Part shown: positions 23,801-35,932 of the stretch, piece after piece
Layout: every line of letters starts with the position of its first letter
Numbering within the stretch: the first letter of the stretch is position 1
From: Aptenodytes patagonicus
Taxonomy: Eukaryota; Chordata; Aves; Sphenisciformes; Spheniscidae
Length of the DNA: 64,000 bases
Direction: 5' to 3'
Assembly: GCF_965638725.1 (NCBI RefSeq)
Contig: NC_134949.1
Coordinates: 37,600,151-37,664,150 of the forward strand
The notes under the pieces: generated by a model
The model's database searches: none
Seen by the model: the letters and a program-made list of their open reading frames with translations, nothing else
What the model was told of the DNA's origin: nothing
Made by a program: the position numbers and the translations under genes

Positions 23801-26800
23801 CAAATCCACCAGAGGATATTCACGTCCAGTGTAAAACCTAGGGCAGGTCACTTCTGCTTAGATTAACTGTCCAAAGGACCGATCCTTTGAACTGCTGCTA
23901 GACAGCCTGTGGTGCTTGGCCTGCTGGTGAGCTGTGAAACACCACAAAGCGGTCCTTAACACTGTTGCTTTTTTTGTTTCTCAATTGCAAATGCACCTTC
24001 CCCACATGCAGGTAAATACAGAAGTTCCCCCTGCTGCCAGTGTTCGTGGTGAAACAAGACCACTTCGTTTGCTACTGATTTTCCGTAAAGCATTTACAAA
24101 CATGAAATATAACTTTGTTAAAAAATTTATCTATGTTGTAAGTATTTTACTATTATTTCCTCTGTTGTCAAAGAGCAGTATGATGTAAGGTGGAGGCTAG
24201 GCTCTCCCCCTCACCCCCCAGCTTGTTGCATGCTCCCTTGGTTTAAAACCTACTGGTTACTCCAGGGTTCCCACACTCTCACCAGTGGAAACTCCTCTAC
24301 TTCTGCGCCTCCACATGCCCCTGAGTTCCCCAGTCCGGTCAGGGCTGAATGACTCTACGCTTACCTCCAGCCAGCTTGCGCTCCTCAGACTATGTATTCT
24401 CATGCTCATTTCCCTCAGGGCCCCTTACACATGCCCGCAGCATGCCTAATGCACACCTCTGGGGTTGGATTCTTCAAAAAGAAAAGGCAACCGGTTTTGT
24501 TTTTTGTTCAGAAGGCAGCACTTCAGCGGGAGGGGATTATGCCTGTTCTTTCATGTCCCTGTTCAGCGGTGAGAGCACTTCCCCAAGATGTGTGAGAGTT
24601 GGGCTCAGTTCCCTTCTCCACCTGTGAAAACTTGAACCCACATGTTCCAGCTCCCAGAATGAAAAATGCACTAAGTGCCAGCATAGACTGGATTTGGCCT
24701 TTCTCCATTTAAAGTCATCCCACTCTTCACAAAGCCTTCCAGTATTCACTGGGATAGCGAATATGCATGTATTGGTTATGGCCTCCGTCAAGAGGACAGG
24801 CATCCTGAGTTCCTGTCTCTGTTCCAGATGTTCATGTACTTCACATAGGATAATCATTAGATAAAACACCAGTTTCCCATCACTTGTTGCAAGCCCCCTT
24901 CTTGTAAGGCAACTCGCTTTTGTGGGGACTTAGATGCTTAACTCGGTACGAGGGACTCCACTGCAGAGATCACACACCCAAGTTGAACACTGCAATGCTG
25001 AGCATAACGCCACTTAAATGCCCCAGCCAAACCCAGCTCAGCACACCTCTGTGCCCCTGGTCCGGTATGAATGAGAGACGCTACACCTATATAGCATAAA
25101 CCAGTGCAGGGCTATAAGCTTAGATCTGAAAGCTGCATTGCTACATCCCTCACGCATCCAAATGTGGTGGTATGTCCACAACCCTCGCAGAGGGGCTCGC
25201 GAGGAGCAGCAGCACAATGTGCGTAGCAGTGCCCCGGCTAGCATGGTTGCCACTGGCTGCGGTTCTTGCCACACGCCTGCAATGGCAATGTGAATGTGGA
25301 ATCAACTTAAATATTGTTAACAAAAATTAGCTTATAAATATATATAAATATAACAGAGCAGCAGGAGTACTGTACCTTAATAGCAACTTATGAACTCCTG
25401 AGTTCAGCTCTGGCTCCACAACCCCCCTCGCTGCCAGTTTCCCTATTTGTAGACTAGTGATATCTCTCCCACTTCCCATGGATGCAGCTGTTGTGAAGCT
25501 GTGCTGATCTGCTGGCCTTTGGTCAGTAGGCTGATGATTCGGATTGTTGTACAAATTTGTATATGCAATCCTTGTGTGGGACAGCTATACATTTTTTAAA
25601 CTTTGGGAGTTTGAGTGTGCCTTGCTATCAGTATCCCAGCAACTTCTACTCTTGGTTTGTATTTTCTGATTGTGATTTTATATATGGTTAACAAATGCAT
25701 TAAAAATAACTTTTCTTAAACAGAGCTGACAACTGGACATAGTACTCTTCTGTGTAATACTTAAATCAAGCACTTAACCTGCTTTTGAGCCTATAATCAA
25801 CAAGACATCTCTGCTGCATATAGCAACTACCAATGTCCCCCTTTTTCTCTGTTGACTTTAATTAGAGTGTTTCAGTTATTGATTGAACCTCTTTCATGCA
25901 ACATTGAATTGTTTTATCAAAGGATCACACCTTTTCCCTGTTGAATTCACGACCTACCAGTAACACCGGTGTCTTGATTGCTCTGATCTTTCATTAGAGG
26001 CGGCTCTTCTTCAGGGCTTTGGCTGATGTCGGTTCCTCAGACTGCAAAGTCTCATGGTGTAGTCACCCCCCCTCAAAGACGACTCATGATCATGCCTATC
26101 CTTCTGCTACCTTCTGCTACAAATAGAGGTAACAGATGGTACTGAAGGGAGCCATTATTTTGTTATGATCCAGAGTCTTGGAATGACCTTACATCGCTTT
26201 GATATACCTCATCTCAGTATGAGAAGTATAAATCTTTCAAAAACTTTGTTAACGATTTCTCAGCTGCTTAATGTAGCAAGCATAACGTAACGTTCATGTG
26301 AAGAGTGTGTTAGATGGCAAAACGCAAACGGCTGACTTGCAACAGTTCAGTAGGCAGAAAAGAGAGAGAGACAAATACACTCGCTGTATATTTTATGACC
26401 TGGCAGCAACACTTGACAAAGAAATATTCAAGTTGCTAAGAAACAAATACAACTGCACCAAAATAAATACGAAGTTTTCACCTTCATGTTTTCTCATTTA
26501 TCACCCACAACCAAATAGCAGTCTGAGTTTTGGTGACCTTACTGTAGTGTTTTGTAGCTTGCATTTCCCGTGGATGGGACTAGGGGACGAGACTGAAGGA
26601 GCGGCAGGAGGACAGAAACCTGAGGCTCCAACAGCAGGGGAGAAATGAGGACTGGGGACAGCAGTAGCAAGGTCTGCCTTGAATATCTTCAAGCACTGCC
26701 CAAGACAGTAGCTTCACCTCCCACTGTAAGAAACTTGGCAGTGTGATACTTTCACTGCCCACATTAAGTGTATATCCTGGAGGCCACTGTTTCAAGAGTC

Positions 26801-29751
26801 ACCAGTGAAGTCACTCAATATTACAGTGTAAATGCACTCTTGCCAGCAACTGAGGCACTGAGGATTTGGGTAGATTTTCCCTGGGTTTATCCCAGACACG
26901 CTTGACCTCCTGTGCCGGGCTTGCTGAAAGCTAGATACATAGGCTCTGAAGGGAGCTGAGGTCTCTGAGCAGCTGGGTTTTATTTAAACAATAAATGCAT
27001 GGCATGGTGGCAGAAGTGGAGTGAAATCAGAAGCACTGGAGACAACCACAGAGACATAGGGGTTCTGGCAGTGGTAACAAGTCCTGCTACTCCAGTTTTG
27101 CAGAAGCAAGATCTGGGATCACTCATTTTCAAGGCTGTTGATGACTGGATGAACTGGAAAACAAAATCTGAGCATTTTAGATGAGGACCAACCCCTAAAG
27201 AGCAAAACAGAAGAGGAGCTATGTGTCTGATAAGATTACAGGCTAAACTGTAATGCTTTGATTTTGGTGATTAAAGAAGCAAATTTTTATAATATTTTAA
27301 TTAACAAGTTTGAATAAATATTTTATCTCCTGAAGTATCTTCTACCCCAACTTCAGAAGGATTAGAGGAGGAGTCTGTGCAAAATTTCAGCACATCTCTC
27401 TCTCTATTCTAACACAATATTGCAACATTACTGGCATACTGACATGATGCATGTTAGAAAAGCTACAGTTTGCTACTGATTTGACACTTACAGTAACTGC
27501 AATGGCTATGCAAATCAAGAATATGAGGATGTAACGAGAGATGCTGTGAGGTCCCAGTAATCCCGTAGGCAATATTTATGTTGCTGCTCAGTGCTGGCCA
27601 TTAAAGAAACAACAAACATCATTCTGCTAATAACCCAGTCATCCTGAAAAGAACCAGACAGGTACAGGTAGGCAAAAAATATCCCAAATCGCTGCATGCA
27701 TCTGGTGTTGATATGTCATTAGACATGCCCATAATGAATGCCTTCTAAGAATACCCCATGAAGCAGAAGTCACAAAAGTGAGCCAGTGTTCCTAAGGAAG
27801 GCCAATTTCACTAACTTCTGCCAACACCTTCCTATGATTACATCTGGCAAATAGACCTGAGCCAAGCCATTGGTCCTTGGACACTGAGACACTTCAGTCT
27901 CCTTCAAGATTGACAGTAGAACAGAAGTCATGACCAAGAAGTTGCATAAATCTATTTTGGTTTTCAATTTAAGCTCTGTCCTACTGACAAGAAACTTTCT
28001 GTGCATGAGAAGATGCTTCTGCAGATCATCAAGATGTTGAACAAGCAGCTGTAGTAAAAGATGCTATGTGTGCAAAGACCTCACATCATCCCTGCTGAGC
28101 TGCAGTGGAAGTGAAGAAGGAGGCCTGGTCACACATTGAAGTTCTGGGCCACCTTTCATATTCGCAGCACCCTGTAATTCTGTTTCCCTTGGGGAAGGCT
28201 GTCCACAAACAATTCCAAGTAATGGTCCACAAGGGAGTTAGTGATTCAAGCAGTGAACCTTCAGAATGGCACGTGCCATCTGTACTGATGACTTGGAGCT
28301 CAAGAAAAATACGAAGTATATGTGTTATTCTAAATAAGATCCAACTGCACTGGCTGAAAAATGGCAAAATTCCCAGGAAGCTCAATGCCAAACTTTGGGT
28401 TTTGGCAGATATTTCTGTTGATAATCATTCTGTCTGAGCGATTCAGTTGCCTGCTGTTTGGATTTTCCTCGTCATCTGAGATCTTTCAGAGAAAGAAGAG
28501 ACAGTTGCTGGAAAGCCTGGAAGGGATGGTCTGTCATTTTTACAATATTCTGGTTCATAATTCTGTTGTCAAGACTAATAACAATGACCTATGCAAAATA
28601 TTGCAAATACTTCAGGAAACTATATCATCTGACGCACAGCAAGTGTAAGCTTCAAAGAGACAACATTTTGCTTTCTGGGCCTCATAACCACTAGTGATGG
28701 TGATTATTAAAGTAAGGATAAGAATGAAGCCATTTTCAAAATGTTAACTGAACCAACTCGAGTCAATGACATGAAATGTTGTCTGTTTATGCTAATTTTT
28801 AAGGCAGAGCAGTACCTGGAACTTCTGATGTCTACAACTTTTGCATGAGCTTTTCGCTGCAACAGTGGTTATTGACACCGTTTTAGGAGAAGGCATTTTA
28901 TTAGATCAGTGAGATTTTTATATCCATTCTGAGTTTGGTCATTTCAATCTGTGCAAAGCAATCATCGTTTTGACAGATGAGTTGTCCAACATCAGATACA
29001 GCAAAATAATAAGGTGAGTTCTCTACCATACATAAAACTTCTCATACAGAGAAAATAAATTCCTAGATAAGAGAAAAAGAAAAGACCTGGCAACTGCCTC
29101 AGCATGTGGATCCTTTTGCGACTCTGTTGTAGACTTTGGTGTAACCAGCAAAAATAACAGCAAACCATCCTCTTTTGGAAATGTCTTGGATCACAATAAA
29201 TAACTACTCATCAATATTTATCACTGATTATTGATTTTGTGATCAATCCTCATAAATAACTCTGTACTCATTTATGATCCTCTATACATATTTGCGGCAG
29301 ATGTACTGTGAAGAACCCTTGAGAGTGGTAACCAAGAGGAGACTGAAGAAATTGTGGCAGGTAATCCTTACTGCTTTACCAGCCACAGATCACAGATGTG
29401 AACCATAGTTGACATCTAATCAGCTCAGCAAAACAATAAAACGTATCATCAGCTGGCCGGGTGGCAAGCGATTTGGCCTATCAAATATAAAGTGATTTCT
29501 GATTACAGATTGTAATGGGGGCATGGACAGTAGACTATGGTACAAGATGGACCACTGATGAACAGGGTACTTTTGATCATCCCTGCAATCCGGCTAACTA
29601 TAATTCTCCAGAGGCTACATGATGCACAGTGTCAAGATATCACAAAATGCTGAGCTCTGCAAACCATCTAAAGGCCGAACCATATCTCAGGTAAGTACTC
29701 ATCAGCACTGCCTGACACGTCTGCGTAAAGAGAACCACAGAGATGGACAGG
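23801..29751. other. Intergenic DNA
   Basis: Apart from the MIR-like relic at about 25.4 kb, nothing was recognised. Open frames near 24.5 and 28.1-28.7 kb reach about 110 codons on both strands without family match. An old, decayed element in 27.8-29.0 kb cannot be excluded. Confidence 0.55.
25390..25475 (+). repeat. Possible MIR SINE relic
   Basis: The segment CAGCTCTGGCTCCAC followed by GCCAGTTTCCCTATTTGTAG resembles the 3' part of the ancient MIR SINE (a CAGTTTCCCCATCTGTAAAA-like core). Short and diverged, so tentative. Confidence 0.45.
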
Positions 29752-30276
29752 TGTTGTGGGTTGACCATGGCCAGCAGCTAAGCACCCACACAGCATCTCA
29801 GCAGGACAGGGGAGAGAACAGGAGGAGTAAAAGTGAGAATACTCATAGGTCGAGATAAGAACAGTTTAATAAGTGAAGGAAAGAGGAAAAAACAAGTAAT
29901 GCAACAGCAATCATTCATTGCCTCCTACAAGCAGACCAATGCTCAGCCAGTCTCCAAGCAACGGCTGCTTTGGAAGACAAAATCCCAATTTTTTAGTGCT
30001 GAGCTTGACATTGTGTCACAGGGGATATCCCTATGGCCAGTTTGGGTCAGGTGTCCCTGCTGTGTCCCCTCCCAATTTCTTACCCACCCCCAGCCCACTC
30101 ACTGCAGGGGAGAGGGCAGAGCGAATAAAAGAGAAAGCATCAACACTGTGCAAGCACTGCTCAGCAATAGCCAAAATGTTGGTGGTATCAACACTGTTTT
30201 AGTCACAAATCCAAACCACAGCATCACAGGGGCTGCTATGTGGAAAGTTAACTCTGTCCCAGCCAGAGCCAGTACA
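29752..30276 (-). repeat. Diverged solo LTR related to the intron 3 LTR
   Basis: About 525 bp, TG...CA bounded, collinear with the LTRs at 10179 and 47549: the tract ATAAGAACAGTTTAATAA, GGGGATATCCCTATGGCCAG, the TGTCCC(T/C) block and the AAGTTAACTCTGTCCCAGC end all align. Flanks 29747-29751 (ACAGG) and 30277-30281 (ACAGC) give a 4-of-5 target-site match. The TATA-like box present in the other two copies is lost. No internal retroviral sequence adjoins it, so it is a solo LTR, and older than the others. Confidence 0.82.
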
Positions 30277-31877
30277 ACAGCTTCTGCTGTCTACCTTCCC
30301 CGAGCATCCTCCTTCCCTCGAATGGTCAGTGGTGGCTTTTCATGGCTGACTGCTTTCATGTTGTTTCAGGTAAAGTCAAGGAGCTTTTGCTTCAACGCAG
30401 CTGTCACGTGAATTTCACCTCTGCCAGATGTGATTTCCAAGACACTCTGGTGAGAAGCCATACTGGAATCATTCCAAAAGTGTCCCTCTTCATCGCAATA
30501 GCAAAAGACTGGTCTTACCGAGTCACCCCTTGCTGTTCACTGGGAACTGAGTCCACTGAGGCTGCAGTGAACACAATGGCATTTAGAGAAGGCCAGTGAT
30601 CCAGACAAGGCATTACTAGCTTATCGTAATACCCCATGTGCAAGTGCTTTCGGCCCAACTCATGAAGAAGTGCTTCTGCACCACAGGTCCAGCAGTAAGT
30701 CTATTACAGTTTAAACATCCCTGGCAGCCACAGGAAGGACAAGCAACACTTGGAACAACAAAGGAAGAGTAATAACAGACATTACACAGCATGAGATCTT
30801 TGTGGACTCTGTTTAGACTAATCAGTCCAGTTTATCAGTAGGTACATTGAACAGATGGACAGTTTGTCACATGGACAGCACTGTAGACACCACGTGCTTG
30901 TACGTCCTTCATTGCAAGTATCTGAGAGAGCAATATGGACTCAAAGAAGATGCCAGCTGTGCTCCTGCATCCATTCCCTGCTTATCATCCAAGCTTGTCG
31001 TTCCTGTTGTACTTCTGGCTGGTAATTCTGGTTCATGCTTCTTCTGCTGAAAGCTGAATCAGAAATGAGGAAAAAAATCCTCAAAGTTTGCTTTTTTAAA
31101 GGCACATTTCATTCCTTTCATTGGAAGTAGATGAGCTCCTGCTCACCCTTTTTTTTCCCCCCCAGACTTCTCACAGAAAGTACTGGTTTGCTGGAGAAAC
31201 TGAATAAACACAAACTGCAGAGAGCAGAGCCATAGCTAGTTTTTATTTAAGCAATAAAAAAACAATACTGCAATCCTTAATTAAAGGAAGTCTGAGACAA
31301 TTATGCGGTTTAATGATCTGGTAGAACCTTTTTTATTCCAAGAAGAGCTACTTTTGTCGAGAAAGGAACAATCAGGGAAATATATCTAGTTTATCTCACA
31401 ACAGAACCTGTATCATCTCCTGAAAATAGCAGAGTTCTCTATTTTAGGAAGTGCATTTAGAGTTAACTTCCCAGTCCCCTCTTTGTGCCCTTGAGTAAAT
31501 GTGCGTGGGGTTATTTATACAGGAGTACCCTCAGAAGTCATGGAGCTGGCATCACCTGTTTGGTAGCATCTATTCTCATTCGTCACCTCATCCCAGTATT
31601 TTAGCCATGCCAGATAATAAATTGCAGCACTGTAGAAGAGTATTGCAGAGACCACTTGGCAATTCTGGACTACTTATCTGTGTAGTTACAGAATTATTTC
31701 TCAAACCCTCCTCCAGTCAGCTTTATTCAGCTCCTAATCCCCAGGGTCATACATGTACGAGCTGCTTCTACACAGCAAGGTGTCCTCTGTCTCCACACTG
31801 GCAACATATTCTCTACCTCAGATCCATGATCTTTCATCAACAGCAACTTGCCTATGAACGGGAATGGGAAGGGACAT
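30277..31877. other. Intergenic DNA
   Basis: No gene or repeat family supported. Contains a T/C tract near 31150 and several AATAAA hexamers. Confidence 0.6.
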
Positions 31878-31945
31878 AGAATTATAGAATCATAGAATAG
31901 TTTGGGTTGGAAGGGACCTCTAAAGGTCATCTAGTCAAACCCCAT
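31878..31945 (-). repeat. CR1 LINE 3'-end fragment, minus strand
   Basis: Starts with AGAATTATAGAATCATAGAATAG (the octamer tail in reverse) followed by GTTTGGGTTGGAAGGGACCT and a TCATCTAGTC block, the usual reverse complement of a CR1 3' end. Only about 68 bp remain. Confidence 0.9.
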
Positions 31946-34317
31946 TGCCGTGGGCATGCAGAAAAAGCAGAAAAGCTGCAGGAAAGCAATGCAGAAAAGC
32001 ATGCAGAAAAGCACTCGTATCCTGCTTTGTCTGGAGATTTTCCCCTACGATGCCCGGAGCAGCTGTGACTAGCCAGAGCAGTATTATGCTCGGTTAAGAT
32101 CATACACAGACATGTGACAACTGCAGCAACACCTTGTGTTCTTAAAGGTTGTTTTGTCCTAAAAGAGGATTGAATTTGAATCTTACTTTTTGATAAGCAC
32201 GATGCCTTCCTCAAAGCAGCAGGTGGCTGGAACCATTTAGTCACGTTTGTTCCAGTAATTTTCCTCTGATGATCGGATTGGATTTATTCATGTTTAACTC
32301 TTGGGAAGCTAATGAGACACATGCCCATGGTATCAAGAGCACTCTGCAAAACGCTGGGAGAGATGTTCTTCGTGTTTCTAAGGAGCAGAAACACAAGCCG
32401 ACCCTGCTAGTGCTCAGCTCAGATAAGGGGCTTATTGCTGGAACCACTCTAGCACATGAAGAGTATTTTCAGAACTGTTTTATGAATACGATTTATAAAG
32501 ATCACAAAACACATAGCAGGAGAGGATTTTTTTGTACTATTCTTTTCTTTTTGGGAATCCCCATAACTGCTAGGATATTGGACTACAGGTTTTTCCAGGT
32601 GGTATGAGTAGAAAAAAGATATTTTTCAGTGGTTACAGGCTGGTACCAATTAGGAATATTGAAGTGCAGTTGCTTTGGGTTTTTTTACCCCCAAATTTGC
32701 AAATAGAGCATTTCCATGATGACTATTTAGAAAAATGCTGTGTAGCCAGGCTAGTTTTCATATGACACCTTTCCACCAGAGGAAAATAGCGCTTTATGAT
32801 ATGGTGCTTTTCAAAGGAAAATTTTTGTGTCTTTTTGTGGAAATCCTCTTTCAATGCATATTTTGGTGTAAACCTCATTTATCTAATACATATTTACATA
32901 ATAAATTCAAGCTGTTTATTTCGGAAAGCTCTCACGGATAATAACTCATCCACACAGTGGAATAAAAAGTCCTGAGCAGACCAAATGAAGCAGATCTGAT
33001 GGGTGTTCCGATAAGGCCTGAGATTAACCTTCACATCTGAAAACTAAGCAGTTAGATTAAACCAAACAACAGCGAGGCTGAACGCTGGCTGTAGTGTTCA
33101 CCAGGTAAGCTCATGAGATGGGACACAACCAGCCATGGTGGGAGGAGAGCAGAGGATCTGGGTTACCAGATGCACACAGGATGCCCAGCATGGAAACTGC
33201 AGGTAGTAACTTTGGAGCTGGGCACCCTGCGCGGGGCATGACCGAGGGCAGTTGCCAGTCAAGCAGGAGAGCTCTCCTGGGGCATGTGTTCTGCTAGAAA
33301 GAGCAAAGAAAATCATCCCGTACGGGATGAGCAGGTAGCCGGAGGGTGCTGAGGAGTTCCCGGGACCAGCCGAGGCAGGGCTGAATGCATTTCGAGCTGA
33401 GTAAGTGAGGCTGCACTGGTGGCCATGTGCCATGGCCCCTCCGCACAGCCCATGCCCTTGGAGGAGCGTGGAAAGCAGAGGAATATTGAGACCACTTTGA
33501 AGCTTCCTCTGTGCCTCTGTAATCAGAGGAAGATTAAATTCTTCCATAGTCAGTCCCCATGGGATGGAAATTGTTGGTGCAGGCACAGCCAGTGCCGGGG
33601 TCACTCCTGGCTCCCAGCTCCCGGCTCCCCTGCTCCGGTCCCTGTTGCACCCTGGCAAAAAGAAGGAAAAAATGAGCACTCATTTCACCTGAACTCAGGA
33701 TGTCAAGAACAAGAACTTATCTAGATGCCTAGGAACATAAAGGAAAGAAAGAAATTAATTGCAAGAGGAATTAAAGCTGTTCCTTTAAGAACATAAATTC
33801 TGCCTACTTGGTGTTTTTCAAACCTGTAGGATGATTCAGACAATTAGACTATTAAAATGATGGCTTACAGCCTGCTGAAGAAATACAGAGAGGGCAAAAA
33901 GGAAAATGGAGTAGGTCTCTGTGTCAAACATGTCACCATTTCTCTCTGAGTCACTAACAGCTTGAAAATAAATTGCCATGGTTACATCTGGATCGGTGCT
34001 CTGTGAAGGCAGAAAGAGCCTCACAAGTTGATATTTGCCACAGACCATCATATCACTTTGGTAAACAAAACCACCAGCACATAAACAGCTGTCTGTAACA
34101 TGCAGGGAGAAAAACCAGCATTACTGTGAGGCATTTCAGTTTAAGTGATTTAAACAGAAAACTCATAAAGCCAGAATGAAATATCCTTGAAACTCTTCAG
34201 TATTATAAATGATGATTTGCTAACTAGCAAAATACTGCATCCAATATCAGGGGATTCTAGTCTTGCAAAAATGTAATCTTGCAAAGGAGAGGAGAAAGGA
34301 CTGTACAAGTACAGTTG
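31946..34317. other. Intergenic DNA
   Basis: No supported gene. A minus-strand open frame of 193 codons (33679-33098) in locally GC-richer DNA has no recognised domain, signal or family and is not called as a gene. Confidence 0.6.
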
Positions 34318-35633
34318 GAGTGGTTCATCTTGAGGGCGCTCACAAGGCATGAGCGGGACAACCAGGGCATCAGGCCCAGCCAGCAAGGGTTCACGAGAGG
34401 CAGGTCCTGCTTGACCAACCTGATCTCCTTGTATGACCAGGTGACCCGCCTAGTGGACGAGGGAAAGGCTGTGGATGTGGTCTACCTGGACTTCAGCAAG
34501 GCCTTTGACACTGTCTCCCACAGCATTCTCCTAGAGAAGCTGGCGGCTCACAGCTTAGACAGGTGGACTCTGTGCTGGGTCAAAAACTGGCTGGACGGCC
34601 GGGCCCAGAGAGTTGTGGTGAATGGAGTTCAATCCAGTTGGCGGCCGGTCACGAGCGGTGTTCCCCAGGGCTCAGTACTGGGGCCGGTCTTGTTCAATAT
34701 CTTTATCAATGATCTGGATGAGGGGATCGAGTGCACCCTCAGTAAGTTTGCAGACAACACCAAGTTGGGCGGGAGTGTTGATCTGCTGGAGGGTAGGAAG
34801 GGTCTGCAGAGGGACCTGGACAGGGCTGGATCGATGGGCCGAGGCCAACTGTATGAGGTTCAACAAGGCCAAGTGCCGGGTCCTGCACTTCGGCCACAAC
34901 AACCCCATGCAGCGCTACAGGCTTGGGGAAGAGTGGCTGGAAAGCTGCCCAGCAGAGAAGGACCTGGGGGTGTTGGTCGACAGCCGGCTGAACATGAGCC
35001 GGCAGTGTGCCCAGGCGGCCAAGAAGGCCAACGGCATCCTGGCCTGTATCAGAAATAGTGTGGCCAGCAGGAGTAGGGAAGTGATCGTGCCCCTGTACTC
35101 GGCCCTGGTGAGGCCGCACAGGCTCGAATCCTGTGTTCAGTTTTGGGCCCCTCACTACAAGAAGGACGTTGAGGTGCTGGAGCGTGTCCAGAGAAGGGCA
35201 ACGAGGCTGGTGAGGGGTCTGGAGAACAAGTCTTACAAGGAGCGGCTGAGGGAACTGGGACTGTTTAGCCTGGAGAAGAGGAGGCTGAGGGGAGACCTCA
35301 TCGCTCTCTACAACTCCCTGAAAGGAGGTTGTAGCGAGGTGGGTGTCGGTCTCTTTTCCCAAGTAAGTAGTGATAGGACAAGAGGAAATGGCCTCAAGTT
35401 GCGCCAGGGGAGGTTTAGATTGGATGTGAGGAAAAATTTCTTTACTGAAAGAGTGGTTAAACATTGGACCAGGCTGCCCAGGGAAGTGGTTGAGTCACCA
35501 TCCCTGGAAGTATTTAAAAGACGTGTAGATGAGGCGCTTAGTGACATGGTTTAGTGGGCATGGTGGTGTTGGGTTGACGGTTGGACTCGATGATCTTAGA
35601 GGTCTTTTTCAACCTTAATGATTCTATGATTCT
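34318..35633 (+). mobile_element. CR1 LINE, 5'-truncated, with part of the reverse transcriptase ORF
   Basis: About 1.3 kb of CR1 ORF2 plus the short 3' UTR, ending in ATGATTCTATGATTCT. The upstream frame encodes the reverse transcriptase core: [31 protein letters not shown] (first catalytic Asp), [14 protein letters not shown] and FADN where active copies have FADD. An extra G at 34823-34825 shifts the frame; the C-terminal part ([12 protein letters not shown] through the last 200 or so residues) continues in the next frame to a stop at 35554. The copy lacks the endonuclease and is inactive. Confidence 0.96.
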
Positions 35634-35754
35634 AAAAAGCAATAGTTGTTTAGGTTACACTGACAGTGTTTTGGCCATAAACAGCCCGTTTGCTGTGGAG
35701 CAGGATCTCAGCCAGCACTGCAGGCTTTGGTGTTTGCCCCCAGAAACAACTCTG

Positions 35755-35932
35755 CCTGGGTTTGGGGGGGTTCCAGCACTGGAAGTATTTAAACCAAGAT
35801 TGGACCTTTTTCTGAAAAACATGTTCTGGTTCAGTGTGAGCTATTGGACCTGAAGCAGCCATTAATTCCTGAAATCTCATGCTCTGTGTAATGCAGCAGA
35901 TCAGCCTAGGAGATCATAGTGGCTTTTCTTAA
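35755..35932 (+). repeat. Ancient CR1 LINE 3' region
   Basis: The sequence CTGGAAGTATTTAAACCAAG, ATTGGACCTTTTTCTGAAA, then GAGCTATTGGACCTGA, GTGTAATGCAGCAGATCAG and GATCATAGTGGC follows the 3' region of an older amniote CR1 subfamily, with more divergence than the copy 120 bp upstream. The terminal octamers are eroded. Confidence 0.72.

Noticed and set aside
23820..23860. GGGCAGGTCACTTCTG resembling the MIR core
   Set aside because: Too short to support on its own, with no matching flanks.
34739..35464. 241-codon minus-strand open frame
   Set aside because: It is antisense to the CR1 reverse transcriptase ORF, a known shadow of this element.
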